Source of the DNA: Hofstenia miamia
Lineage: Eukaryota; Xenacoelomorpha; Acoela
Direction: 5' to 3'
Assembly (NCBI GenBank): GCA_004352715.1
Contig: SCFE01000075.1
Location: 1,756,860 to 1,820,859, forward strand
DNA length: 64,000 nt
Of the stretch, positions 11,003-24,900 are shown in pieces. The notes below the pieces were generated by a model that worked only from the letters and a program-made list of their open reading frames with translations, did not search any database and was not told where the DNA came from. The position numbers and the translations under genes are program-made. Position 1 is the stretch's first letter, and every line of letters starts with the position of its first letter.

Positions 11003-11600
11003 TAAGATAAGACAAGATATTCTTTATTCAAATAGTATTTTCAATTACAAGACTGGTTATTATCTGAATAGCGTCAATAATGATAACAACTATATTTATA
11101 AAATTATAGCAACTACAGAATCTGTTCTGTTCATGCTATTGAAAATTAGTTGCGCGTTATTGTATAATATTTATTGAATCCTTGTCATAATTTAAACAAT
11201 ATGAATTTTTCTTTAAACATAAATTCTTTCAATTTTCTTTTAAACTTAATTGCACTCTTCATCATTTTAATTTCATTTGTAATCGATTCCAATTGTGAAT
11301 TAAAACATCAATAAATGAAATTTGCTGGATTTTTTTCCGAAATTTAATGCTATTATAATGATGAATTCTTTAATTCTCTTATGACAAATATTTGGACGTG
11401 ATATTGAATTATAAGGAGGTGATTGATTTGTTATTTTAAAAAAAAATCAAAATGTTAAAAACGAAAAGTTGATTTGGAAACAGCATGGATGACAAAATTT
11501 AATTTCTTGTTTTGGAGGAGTTTTTCTGACAAACGTTCAATGCCACCTTAAATTGAATTGTAAGTTTTTTTTACTAATGATTGACTTAAATTTGAAAATA
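11003..11600 (-). pseudogene. 3' end of a CR1-like non-LTR retrotransposon (RT C-terminus and tail)
   Basis: Read on the minus strand, this segment starts with the end of a reverse-transcriptase ORF and closes with a GACGCTATTCAG motif, an AATAAAG motif and a short (CTTAT)n-type tail at about 11003-11020. The same sequence, in the same orientation, recurs at 59846-60480, where the translation is easier to read (SHLNYANTLLSN, then RNWNRLPKEIK, then KFKRKLKAFML). Stops and indels throughout show it is dead. The element is 5' truncated. Confidence 0.75.
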
Positions 11601-11810
11601 ATTAAAAAAAATTGAAATCAGTAGCACCTATTAAGTTTAGACACATTGAAAAATATAAATAAACACGAAAATACCAAATTTTTTACACTCTGTAATCTAA
11701 TGACATTAAAAAAAATTGAAATCAGTAGCACCTATTAAGTTTAGACACATTGAAAAATATAAATAAACACGAAAATACCAAATTTTTTACACTCTGTAAT
11801 CTAATGACAT
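11601..11810. repeat. perfect tandem duplication, 104-bp period
   Basis: The 104-bp unit starting ATTAAAAAAAATTGAAATC at 11601 is repeated at 11705 with no difference that I can see. Non-coding. It resembles the 177-bp and 672-bp perfect duplications in SMC1. Confidence 0.95.
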
Positions 11811-12600
11811 GTTTGTATGAAGTTCATTTAGTGCGTTTATTTATGATAATATTTATTGTGAGAATCTATAATTTATTGTAATTACAATATGAGTATATCA
11901 TTTTTCTCTTAAAATATCACAAATTATTTTAGCAAATTGTATTAGCACTTTCAAATACTGACAACCAATGTTAACTAAGAATTTCATCAATACACACTAT
12001 CTTCAAAAAATTAATTCAATTAGTTTTATATCCACTAAATATTTATTGAAAATCCAGATTTACCAAAAACGTATATACACTTCCAATTAACTCAATAAAT
12101 AAAATTTCAATATAATTAGTGATAACATGATTCTTAATTCTCCATTTCATTAAGTGCATTTGGAACTTAGGGTATTCAAAATATTTGAACCAGACATTTT
12201 TAAATTAATGCTTCTATGAATATTACAAACAGAAGTTTTCGAAGAGTAAGATAAATAATTTAGTCAGGTAGGAAAAAGTGCTACTACCACTTTGCCTATT
12301 CTAAATTATACTTTCACAAAATAGGGTAAACAATAGAATTCGAGTTGTTAGCACAGACTAGTGTCCTGCATTGTTCATATTAGTATAAAATGGATTAAAT
12401 TATCCCATACGTTGATACTAATTTGCGATACATCAAATTATTTTAAAAAAAATAAATTAAAATTAGAAAATTCTTGGTTTAACCCAATGTTGAAGAGGAA
12501 GAAAAAAACAATATTCAGAAATTGTTTAAACAGTAAAGAATACTGATAACAATTCTAAAACCATCAAGAAAAGAAATTCAACAAAATAAAATAAAACAAA
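11811..12600. other. non-coding stretch, nothing recognised
   Basis: AT-rich. The 61-codon ORF at 12361-12546 is Lys/Asn-rich without family resemblance. Confidence 0.5.
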
Positions 12601-14190
12601 ACAAGAAATATTTACAAGTAATGGTGTAATTAACTTGGATTATTAATAGAATAATCAGGATTGCAAATTTTTTAACCTCTCCATTTCAGTCTTGTTATAT
12701 TAAAGTATTTTTTAAAATCAATCTTAAAGTTTTTTAATCTAGTTATTTGTTTGATATATTTTGGTAATTTATTCCAAATATTTATAGCTGTATTTAGAAA
12801 AGAGTTTTTCATTAATCTCTTTTATACCTAATTAATTCAATTAAATGCACTGTTTTTTATTGATTAGTAATTATTATAGATATTATAAATATAATATTGT
12901 GGATGTAGAAATAAGTTTGAGATTTTTCTGTATTTATTATTCTTGTTAAAGCTATTATTATTATTAACTGCTACTTCTATAGCCCAATTTAGTTGCACCT
13001 GACATTTTCTAAGGAATTTTTTATTTATGTCTGTGTAGAGTGTATTCGCATAGTTGAAATGACTGAATACTAGAGCATGAATTAATCGAATTTTTGATTT
13101 AGCTGGAAGTTTTTGAGAAATTAAGTTAATTGATTTAATCGATATGACCATTTTTCTAATAATATGATATAGTTGCTTTTCGAAATTTAAATATGAATCG
13201 AAAATAATTCCAAGATATTTAAAGGACTCAACTTGCTTCATATGAATGTAAAAAGCAACTCTATAGATTTAGGAACCAAATGGTATTAGAGACGGTTCGC
13301 TGGATTTGTTCTTTAACAATGTAGAGACTTTATTATTTCATATTTAGTTGGAAAACGAAATGAGAAATAGGGTGGAGTGTGGAGTTGATTTAGTTTTATT
13401 AAGACAAAAAGGTACATTCATACTGTTGTATTTTCTTAAATTTACAAAAATTCATTGAAAGCATTGTAGATTTCTTTTTTATTCGTAATGAATTTATCTT
13501 TATAGTATATTTTTTCATTTTCGGGCTTTTCCTATTTAATAAATTGTTAATGAAATCCCATTTATTTTTTTGGGATGAAAGACTTTGATACTCTGAACGT
13601 GAATAATTATTAATTGCCTTCCTTATGGCAACATTGCATAAATTTCGAGCAGTTTTATAGGCATTATGATTTTCATTTGTTTGAAAATTGATGTAATATT
13701 TTCCCACTTCTGTTTCTTTTGTTTAATTATGTCAATGCATTGGGAATCAATCCATGGCTTTGAAACTTTCGGAGGTTTTTTTGAATGTTCGAATGAGAAT
13801 ATATTTTTGGGCAGCATGTATACAAATAGAAAAGTCAAGTTTTTTGCAAAGTTTGATTTGATTTCATTACGTGGTAATATGAATATGTGGAATTCCAGCT
13901 TTCGCTTTTTAAATGCTGATGAAGTTTTTTGACGCTTTCTCTTGATTTTTCTCGTATTCTTTTAAAAAATTGAGGGTTTACCTACTTATAGTATATTCGA
14001 ATAAGCAACTTTAAGGCAGTGTTCTGAGTATGAAAATTGAAAACAAAAATTATTATAGGTTGAAGTATTTTCTGATATCATAAAATAGTCAATGGTTTGG
14101 CTAAGACGATGCATGGCGGGAAATTTTTTTACCACAACCCTTTGGATAGACATGAATTTTGGCTTGATCCGACTGCATGATTAGCCATTA
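12601..14190 (-). pseudogene. CR1-like non-LTR retrotransposon, RT core deleted
   Basis: Minus-strand order of remnants: an endonuclease C-terminus at about 14110-13990 (SQTIDYFMISENT then YSEHCLKVAYSN, where SEH stands for the SDH motif of APE-type endonucleases); a linker at about 13795-13700 (KPPKVSKPWIDSQCIDIIKQ); a further piece to 13399; then the RT C-terminal region at 13241-12864 (QVESFKYLGIIFDSYLNFEK, SHFNYANTLYTDINKKFLRK). The RT palm with the YADD box is absent between 13399 and 13241, so an internal deletion removed the catalytic core. Frameshifts occur between the pieces. Same broad family as the copies at 14.6, 59.8 and 62.9 kb. Confidence 0.8.
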
Positions 14191-14569
14191 CTCCAAACTA
14201 TAGACGAATGGAAATCTATCTACCAAGTTGATGTTGCTCATTCAGGAAATCGATTGATATTTCTGCAAAAACAGACTGTTTAATTATTTCCATAAAAATT
14301 TGAAGTGCGAAATGGAACAAGCTAGGTGTAAAATCAACACTATTAGACAGTGTACGAGCAATGTGATAGGACAAGTTTGAAATTAAAACCTGAAAGGAAA
14401 ACGAATAAAAGCAAAATAACATTCGAAAATGTTTCTGATCTGCTGATATGTGTATTACAAATGAATTAAATGCCAATAATAAATGTTCCAATAATAACAC
14501 TAATTGAAAATGTATCTCTCTTAGCATTTTCTTGTAGTAGTAAGCAATTGATAACTAGTTACCCCTATC

Positions 14570-15690
14570 AAGATTAAACGATATTTTTTCGGAATGGTCA
14601 CCAGTTTACAATGAGGTGTCTCAAGGAAAGATTATAAGTCCCCTTCTTTTTACTATTTATGTAAATGACATGCATTCTATAACTAATTGAAATATAATTC
14701 AATATGCCGATGATACACGCATTTTCAGCTTTAATACATCGATGCACCTACCAGTGGAATCTATAGAAATGAATTGTAACAAATTGTCAAAGTATTTTTG
14801 CAAGCATACGTTGAATACTAATGAGGCTAAAACAGAATTTTGCAATTTGCAGCTCAATAAAAGTAATTACGATGTTTCTGCAGCGACTTTGTATATAAAT
14901 ATTATGCTCCTATTGTAGATACTTTCAAGTATCTCAGAGAAACTATGAACCCAAAGTTAAAATCCAACTCTCACAAATTTAATAGTTAAAAGATTAACTT
15001 ATAGGTATAAAAAGTATGCATAATATATAGACAATTACCACCTTATATGGTCATTCAATTTTCCCTGCTTTTATTACGCAAACATCTTATTTACTGATCT
15101 AATCGATACACTTTATAAAAAATTTGATATTCAATTAAAATGGGCATTAAATATCTCAGCGAAGAACTCCTCGACAACAAAGCATTTCATTTTTAGGTCA
15201 ATTCTCTTTCCAAAAAACAACTGATAATATTGAATACCCTTGACATTCTTCAAGCTAGTCAAAAACCTATCACCTTATAATATGAATAAAATGGATTTAC
15301 TCAAACTGAATTCAAGATAAAAAATTTTTTACGTGTTACGTATAAGAAAAACGTTTTAAAGAAATCCTTCATTAATGTTGTCATTCGAACCTGGAATTCG
15401 CTACCGAAAGAAATGAAAAATATTGGAAAATTAAAATCCTTTTAGAATCTTCCTTAAGCAAAAATACAGCTAGGATACAAATTGTATAACAATGAATATA
15501 CTATAATTCGTTTTCTAAATAGCACTATAGTAGTTTATCAATAGGCTGCAAGATTCCTTGTGTAATTTATGTGAATTGTATATATGTGTTTTGTGAATTT
15601 AATGACGCTATTCAGTTAAATTATCAGTTATTTAATTGTTAACATTTATTTGAATAAAGTATCTCATATCTTTTCTTATCTTCTCTAAAA
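14570..15690 (+). pseudogene. CR1-like non-LTR retrotransposon, 5' truncated
   Basis: Plus-strand translation from about 14595 gives EVSQGKIISPLLFTIYVNDM, then IIQYADDTRIFSFN: the RT motif with the catalytic YADD box. NTNEAKTEFCNLQLNKSNYD follows, and further on KWALNISAKNS and ESFINVV-type thumb sequences (KKSFINVVIRTWNSLPKEM near 15360-15415). Several stops and frameshifts are present. The 3' end has ATGACGCTATTCAG at about 15602, TTGAATAAAG at about 15650 and a short TTCTTATCTTC tail at 15670-15685, matching the tails at 11.0, 60.7 and 62.1 kb. It lies about 300 bp from the 3' end of SMC1, tail to tail. Confidence 0.82.
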
Positions 15691-15989
15691 CGCTTAACAG
15701 CAAATAAACCTTATATTCGCTCTAAAAGTTCTAGTATATTTCATAAATTATAATTCAACACAGAAATCAACTTTGTATTAAGCATAGATATGACCGTTTC
15801 ATTGTTTTGGAATCAGAGGAAAAATACAGCATTAGACAAACGATTCTGTAGAGGAAATTTAACAAAGGAATATAAAAAACCGCTAAAATTTCAATTTCTT
15901 TAAAAATGCTTACTTACAAAAATGAAAGACACAAACAACATGAACATTAAAATACTACAAATTTCTAACAATAATAAATAGTAAAAAAA

Positions 15990-18900
15990 CTACTGTATAC
16001 GATCCTCATCTTCATCTTTATAAGCTGTAAGATCGAGTGTAGCTGTTTGACTGATGGGGCCACAGAGACTCTGTTCTGAATGTACGCCTACCAAAGCATC
16101 TGCTCGAGAATAAAATTCCTCCTTCAACGATATCACAATGCACTGAAAACGCTGCTGGCTTTGCTTTTGAATGTAGTGCACAACTTTTCCAATATTTGTA
16201 TTGTCAAGGGCAGCATCTACTTCATCAAGAACGAAAAATGGTGCAGGTTGGAAACTTTGAATTGCAAACAATAACGCTAAGGCGGCGATAGTTTTTTCAC
16301 CACCAGAAAGGTTGTCCATTGGTCGATATCTTTTACCAGGTGCAACACAATTGTAATTTATGCCTTCTAAATATGGCTCCTCGGCGTTTTCAGGCCCTAA
16401 GTATGCCTGCGCTCCAGCATTTTGACATAAACCCTTGTATATCTCATCTATGCGTTCAGACACAATCTAAGAAAAAAATATAAATAAATATAAATAAATA
16501 TTAACGATATTACAGCACATTTGTAATTTGACAAGTAAAAAACTCGAAATTTTCAATATCTGGAGATACATGTACTTCCCTTAAGGAATATGTGTTAATT
16601 ATACAGTGAGATAATCGTCGTATTAATCAAACTGTTCCAGTAATATTTTAGACATTTGAAGCAAATCATTATCCATGTAACTCTGCAAATATTAGCAAAC
16701 AATTACATGATTTGCACAAAAAAGAAAGCTTTTAAATATGGGAAAATTATATATTTATAAATTACTGTCACCTAGTTTTGTGTACTCAATCTAATCGAAT
16801 AATTTAAAATACACTATTCGAAATAACAGTACCTGAAAGCATTGATCAAACTTTTGAAATCGTTTAGATTTCACAGATTCAAAAGCGATTTTGGCTTTTC
16901 TCGCCTTTTTGCGAAGTTGCTCGAACTGCTCTGAAGTTTCTTGCCATTTGTCTTGAACATCATCCAGTTTTTCCAAAGCCTTAATATTTGGAGGTGCTAT
17001 ACGTTGAAGGGAATTATTTAGATCATTATACTTCTGCTCCAATTTATCTGTCATCGTTTTGGCATCATCTTCACCAAGGTCTTTCAAGGAATCTAAAAAT
17101 TAAGATAATAAACGTTTAATATGCAAACTAATGCAGTATTATTTTCATCATAAACTATATGCAAAAATTGCAAAGACAGTTTAGTAATTGAAGAAGTGAG
17201 TCATTTAAATTTAAATTAAAAAACTTTGTAGTATGTCAAAAGTGTAACCTTATGAGCTTTTCTAAAAACAAATGAGGCAAAGGGATGCAAAATTGGAATA
17301 CCATAATTATTAAAAGAAACAAAGTATAAAAATGCAATGATGGAGAAGATAAATAGGTTACAAATTCATATAAACTCACTTTTGAGAGATTTGTAATTAA
17401 CTTCAATTTCAGAATCTTTCTCATATAGCAACGTTGATCTCCTATCGCTACTACCAGCATCGTGTGAACTGCAGTCCATTGAATCGTCTTGACTTGATGA
17501 TTCATCTAACAGTGTACCTTTCTTTAAGGGAAGTTTTACATCGTCAATTTTGCAAGTTTGAAAAATTGAATGACGATCGGCTCGTTTTTGTTCCAAATTC
17601 GCTTCTAAAGTTGCAAGCACCTTTTGAAAGCCAGTATTTTCTTTTGAAGCAGCACTCAATTTTTTCTTTACATCATCTAACTCTTTATTTTTCTCATCAA
17701 AGTCACTTTTCTTATCAGCAAGTTTACTATGCAAACCATTCAAAATCTCTTGATCTTTTTCAATAGCAGCATGGTGCTTGGTTTCTTCTTTCTTCAATTT
17801 TTCAAGAGTTTGTTGATCTTCAGTCATGGAACCTTCTAAGCGCCTTAGACTTGCTTCAACATCCCTCGAGCGTTCATAAGCCAACTGATTCTGGAGTCGT
17901 GATTTCTGATTGTCAAAGTCCAAACGTTTTTTTGCCCTCTCTTGCTGAACACGGAGTTCCTTTTCTTCGTAACGTCGTATATTATCTACACCAATTTGTT
18001 CACAAAAATCCTTAAATACTTCATCTTCACATTTATTCATCTTGGTGCGGACAGTTTGAATGTTTTCCTCCCTACACTGTATGGAGTCCTCAATCTCATT
18101 TATACGTGGTTCGAAAAGTTCAAGTTCTGCTTCCAATGCAGCAATATCCCGAAGATTTGCACTAATATGTTTGTCTTTTGTACTGTCATAATCGTTCTTG
18201 GTGTATTTAAGACGCGTTTCTAATCCGGATATTTGTGAATTTATTGTGTTAAGTTCCGATTCTTTACGTTTAACTTTCATGATTTCTTTTAGCTCATCAG
18301 TTAACTTCGTTTTACGTTCCTTTAATTTTTTCATACTTCGCTCGTCCCATTTTTCAGCTCTAGCTTTTAAGTCCCCCAGTCCACCAGAAATAATTCCAGA
18401 CTTCAAACCATTCAAAATCTCTTGATCTTTTTCAATAGCAGCATGGTGCTTGGTTTCTTCTTTCTTCAATTTTTCAAGAGTTTGTTGATCTTCAGTCATG
18501 GAACCTTCTAAGCGCCTTAGACTTGCTTCAACATCCCTCGAGCGTTCATAAGCCAACTGATTCTGGAGTCGTGATTTCTGATTGTCAAAGTCCAAACGTT
18601 TTTTTGCCCTCTCTTGCTGAACACGGAGTTCCTTTTCTTCGTAACGTCGTATATTATCTACACCAATTTGTTCACAAAAATCCTTAAATACTTCATCTTC
18701 ACATTTATTCATCTTGGTGCGGACAGTTTGAATGTTTTCCTCCCTACACTGTATGGAGTCCTCAATCTCATTTATACGTGGTTCGAAAAGTTCAAGTTCT
18801 GCTTCCAATGCAGCAATATCCCGAAGATTTGCACTAATATGTTTGTCTTTTGTACTGTCATAATCGTTCTTGGTGTATTTAAGACGCGTTTCTAATCCGG

Positions 18901-21900
18901 ATATTTGTGAATTTATTGTGTTAAGTTCCGATTCTTTACGTTTAACTTTCATGATTTCTTTTAGCTCATCAGTTAACTTCGTTTTACGTTCCTTTAATTT
19001 TTTCATACTTCGCTCGTCCCATTTTTCAGCTCTAGCTTTTAAGTCCCCCAGTCCACCAGAAATAATTCCAGACTTCTGAAACATAGTCCCATCTAATGCA
19101 ACTGTTTTTAAACGCTTTTCACGCCCAAATGCCACCTTCTGCGCATCTTCTAAAGTTTCACATACAAGAGCATTACCACAGGCAAACATTAAAGCCTTTT
19201 TAATTGTGGGTGGATCGTAGTGAATTACGTCAATAGCTAATTTTACACCAACAGGGTCTCTTATTTCACGTAATCGTTCATCAATGGGCTTGAATTTAAT
19301 GAAATCCAAGGGTAGAAAAGTCTCAGGAGGCGATCTTTGCTCTTTAATGTATTGAATGCATTCTCGTGCAGTCTTTTCAGTGTCAACTACAATAGCTTCC
19401 ATATTCTTCCCAAGAATTTTAGTAATGGCAATTTTGTACTTAGTTTTTACGGGCTCGCAGAGATTGATCATTCGGTCGTAAACACCTGGAAAAAGACGTT
19501 TAAGATTTTCTATTAGTTCCTGTTTCTTTTGTGCGCGACTGCTCTCGTGCCGTTCGACCTAAATAAAGAAAAGTAAATTATTAGTATAGTTCTTTCAAAA
19601 AGAATTCTGCTAAAACGACATTAAGTTTCAAAATCAAACCAATTTCATTTGCAATTTCTGCAGTGATAAAAATTTGTCAGTAAGTACGCATAAAAATAAA
19701 AAATCAAAAAAATGATGAGCAGTCGTTAATTAATGCCTACGGTCAATGAGAAACGCAGTCAGTTCTAATAATTAATGCATACGGTTTTGATTATAAATAC
19801 TGTCAAGGAACTTAAGTACGTTTAAAGAAAAAATATATTAGAAAATGTTAGTCGCATAATAATTATAAATTGACTAATGAATTATTGGCTTATATCCATT
19901 TATTTCAAAAAGATGAAAAGATAGCATCTGGTAAATATTTACTGAAATTCTATTAAATGGTATTGTGCGAGCAAAATGCAAATTATGCAATGAAAGTATA
20001 GTTGCTTTGATTGCAAGTATGAAAAGCTATTCCGGAAAATGTCGGAAACGTCATACTTAAAAAGACGGGTCACAGCTGTTTTTAGAAGCCAGTTGTCATC
20101 TAGATGTAGACCAAAACGAATGAAAGAAAATACAATCAGTTTTGACAACTAATTTAAAAAGTTAGAGAAAATTCCTCTCCAAATTACAAGTTATACGGGT
20201 TCGTAAAGTAACGCAAAATTCTGGTTAGTCAATAATCACAAACTGACTAATTTAAAGTAACGCAAAATTCTGTGCATAGACACGATTATTTATATTTTCC
20301 ATAAACATAAATCAATAAATAATAACAATTAACAACATATCATTAAGAGAGCTGTTCAAATTGTCCGCCATCTTGTTCAACGCATAGCCTCATTCTGTTG
20401 AGTACTGAGCGGCAAAGTTTTTCACAAAGTTCAACTTCAATTGAGTTAATTTCCTCAGTTATGGCATTCCTCAGCTGATGAATTGTTCGAGGTTGGTGAG
20501 AATACACTTTATCTTTGAGTAGACCCCAAAGGAAAAAGTTGTCATTTAGAAGCTCCCGCACGATTAAAGCATAATGCGGCGGCGCACCATCCTGTTGAAA
20601 CATTAATATCATCCGGATAATCCATTAACCTGGGCAGCAGATATTCCCGTAACATCTGCAGATAAGACACACCGGTAACAGTCCCGTCAAAAAAATATGG
20701 ACCAATTATGCCTCTTGATGATATTGCGCACCATACGGTTGGTCCTGGTAAATTAAGATCCTTTTCAATTACATGGTGTTGATTGTTTAAATTCCAATAC
20801 ACACAATTGTGCCTATTAATATGGCCGTTGAGTTTAAAAGTTGCCTCGTCAGACCAAATGATTCTATCGACTGTTGTAGGATCATTAACAAACATTTCCT
20901 CGAACATTTTACAAGCCTCTACTCGCCGATCTGGGTCATCTTCGTTTAAAGCATGACAAAGACGAGGAATGTAAGGCTTATAGCCAAGCTTTGAGAGAGC
21001 TTTCAGCACTGTAGTGTGGGACACATTGTACAAATTATTACCACGTAATTGTGCCGCAATACGGCGACTAGAGGTAGGCGTGTTTTGATTAATTTCATTA
21101 AGCACTGCATCTTGAAAATCCTTTTTTTTAAACAAATTTGGCGACCAGATCGATCTGCGTCCTTCACCGAACCAGTTTCCTCAAACTTTTTAATAAGTCG
21201 TATTACAGTAGAAGGTTTAGGTGAATGTTGACCAACCAGTCTGGCAGCTTCAGATGCATTCTTATTTGATGCATAATAATGTTGACAATGTCAATTCGTT
21301 CTCTTAAATTAAACCGCGCAGCCATGAAACAGTGAATTAACTGTGTCATCAGTATTGCTTCGTCGTATGCTATGTGAATATTCTACAAATATATTTTTAA
21401 GTGATAAGTGTTGATCGTATAAATTGTCGATTTATGTATACATATCAATGCACAGAATTTTGCGGTACTTTACGACCATCATGTATATATACAAAAATAT
21501 AAAAACAAAAGCCAAGGTTTACGGCAGTGAGGACAGCCACAGGAGATAAAGTAGGCGCAGATGGCGGCGAGGAAAAAAATCAATGTTCGTTGGAGGGTTG
21601 AGAGTCAAGATGTAATTAGCAGCAGCACAAGAACGATTGAAACACGAGTGAAGGGTGCGATGTATCTTGGGGCGACGAATGTAGAACGTGATAACACCAT
21701 CAGAGCGAGTGGAGCAGGAATTAGAGAACTTTTATGAAATCAAAAGGAGCAAGGTCCAATTTGCGAGTGAGCAAATGTTCGAACAGGAGATCACAGGCAT
21801 GGAAGTAGAGTGACAGAGGGAGAGTGGAAAATTTGAGAAGAGCCTCTTTGTATGGCAAGGGAGAGCTCCATTTGAAAGCATGCTTCTGGAACCATGCCAT

Positions 21901-24900
21901 TGAGTGGAACAAGAAAAGAGAAGGCTCCCAACAGGGAGAAACGTAGAGAAGAATGGCGCGCGAATGGACTTGAATAAAGAGAGTTTCACAGCAGATGAGG
22001 AATTAAAAAGAACATTGCGGAACATTGAGAAAAGTTTTCTTATGAACACCATTGATGTAATCAGGACACACTCACACTACAGATTAGTTGGTTGAGTTCT
22101 TGACACTGAAATTGAGCGCTGTCAAAACGAGTGGAAAGCGGATATGCGAAGTTCTTATAAAAAAAAACTTGGAAAGAATCAATGATGCTTGTTTAACCCA
22201 AGAACACGTTGCTAATCTTATGGCCAAAGACTACTTGTCAACCAAAGAAACGAAAAGTATTATGAAAAAAGTTAATTCGGTAGTCAAATAGTTTAGAAGA
22301 ACACATATTGTGTCATCAACAACAAGTATTTGAAACTTGCTAGAATTTTCAGTTGTTGAAGACCTCGATCACTCTGTTAAGTATTGGTTTTCCATTAGGG
22401 ATATTATCAACAATAAATTGAATTCTTTAGAAGAGATGCAGTTGAAAAGCAGTGCTATTGAGATGTTCGATTGCCTGAAGCCCTTAGGTGTTGCACTTGA
22501 TAAGTTTCAATCAAATAAATGTACACTGTCTGCCATATAAGAAATTTGGCAATCTGTAATTGCGGCTGCACCTATATATTCATAGATAAATTAAGTAGAA
22601 AAAGGGGCGCAATTACTTCCAAAGTCCAGTTAGCTACATATTTATAAAACTATTGTTTTGTGGCCAAAATCTTACAGCATTGAGGTGTTGGATACTCTGC
22701 TGATGAAAACATAATACCAGAGTTATTATAGTACGTTGCGAAACGATCTTCTTACTCAGTACAAGGATGTGAATCGAGTAACATAGTGGAAGTCCTGGGT
22801 ATATTTGGGGATTAATACAAAATTGGTGAATGCCCCACAAATTTTTGAGCCTAATCTATAGCTCATTACATTCATGTGTGTGTTTCCAAAAAGCTGGCAT
22901 TCCTCCATTACAATTATACCAATGTTATACACAAATGTATACGCTTCTCATAATTTCAAATATGCTGCATATTTTAAACCCTCAAATACTATTTCTGTCT
23001 ATTTTTCTTGGAAAAAATATGTTTTTAGCTTAAGTTGAAAAAACATTTAAAACAACCACCCTATTTCTAGTAACATGAATTTTTAGTATTACATGTACAG
23101 AAAATACAATACATCAACTGGGTAGCAAAACAATGGCGCTTGAGTTGGTATGAAATTATAAGTGTAGGCTTGAGTTTATGAATCAATAGAAGTTACTGAA
23201 CATTATTGGAGAAAACAGTTTACCAATGATCCTTTACAATTGCAATTTAGTGTTAGAAAACATTCTCGAATACTTTGTGATGTTTGTAAGATAAATTTCA
23301 TTATTTAGCAGACATTTTCTTAATAAACTATCTTAATAAATTTAAATATATTTAGAATCCCAAATTTAAATGAAGATCAAATCTACTTCAATGAAATATT
23401 CACCTTAGCAGCTCCGAGTTTTTCAACAACCTCCTCCAACTCTTGATTAATAACAGCGGCCCTCTCATTGGCTGCATCAATTTCCTTTTCAAGACCTTCT
23501 TTTAGACCACGTTGCTCAGTAATATTGGCTCTTGCGATTTTGATGTAGTCCTCTAAGCGTTCAAGACGATTGCGATTTTCATCAACTTCGTTTTGCTTCT
23601 GACGTAACTTCGCCTTAACTGCATCATTCTTTCGGCGTTCATTGTCCAAGCGATCCTAGTACATATAAAAGATTAGTTTCATACACAAAATCCACCAACA
23701 GAGAATTCGTGATAGTGATTGAATTACGGAATGAGTCTATTGAGCATACAGCAAATTTTAAAAAACCAAACAGCGTTGACATTGAACAAGCAATATTTTG
23801 TCAGTTGAATAAAATACATGACATTCATATTTATTCATCACGATTGAAATCTTAAAATATACAAAATAATTTTTAAAATTCAAATAACAAAATATGATAT
23901 GGATAGCAAAACTAATGGAAAAACTCAATTTACATATGAGTTTCTATATTTAGTCTAAGAAGATAATTAATCTTATAAAAAACGAAATCAGAATCCCATA
24001 ATCTAATAGAAAATATCATCAGCATTTCCTAAGGTTTCTTAAGTTTTTGAAGAGAATATGAAATGAGCTAAAAATATAGTTTCAAAAGAAAATGATATAA
24101 GCTGGACTGTAGTTTTTGAATGAATAAGCATTCGTCAATTTTCTAGTTAAACCTTCGAAAAAAATTAAATCATATGAGACAAGTACCTGATCGGCTTTCT
24201 GTTCTCGGACAATTTTGTCCATTTCACTGCTGAACTTAGCAGCTTGTCTCGACGCAAGATCTTTAAGTTTATTATATTCCTTAACTTGGTCTTCTTCTAA
24301 TTCAAGACTTCTTCCTTGAGATTGCGACTCTTCTTCCAAGCGACCTTCGAACTCAGCGCGACGGTCTTCCACCTAAATATAAGTATTTCAGAATTCGATA
24401 AATCGTTTTAAAAATAATATTTCGAACCTTTAAAATAGTAGTATATTGTATATACACACTATAATTATATGGTAATTATATAAGGCTGCAATTATTAGAA
24501 GAAAGGAGATCCTTTTAAGTTAAAAAGCACTAAAAATGACTTAAGTTAGTATTAATATAAATTAAGGCATGCGAAATCAAACCTTAACTAATTAATAGTA
24601 ATAGTATAGACATAATAACCAACCTCTTTCAATTCCTGTTCTAATTGCCGAATTTCCTGCAAGTGAGTTTCATGTTGTTTCTCTGCTTGTCTCAATGCCT
24701 TCTTGGCAGTGTCAATTTTTTTAACAATATGTGTCCACTTCTCTTTAGCTTTTATGTACAAGGGTTTCTTTTTATTAAGTTCGGCCTCCCGTTCTCGCAT
24801 TTCTTTTTCAATGGCGGCCAATTCACGAGCCATTTTCCCAGACTCCTTTTTCAAAGCACGGATTTTTCTCAATGCCTTCTTGGCAGTGTCAATTTTTTTA

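Noticed and set aside
14216-14527. 103-codon minus-strand ORF between two non-LTR remnants
   Set aside because: Phe/Leu/Ser-rich, no motif, in a stretch where no TE or gene continues on that strand.
17942-18895. Two identical 93-codon plus-strand ORFs
   Set aside because: They are antisense shadows of the two copies of the SMC1 exon 8 duplication.
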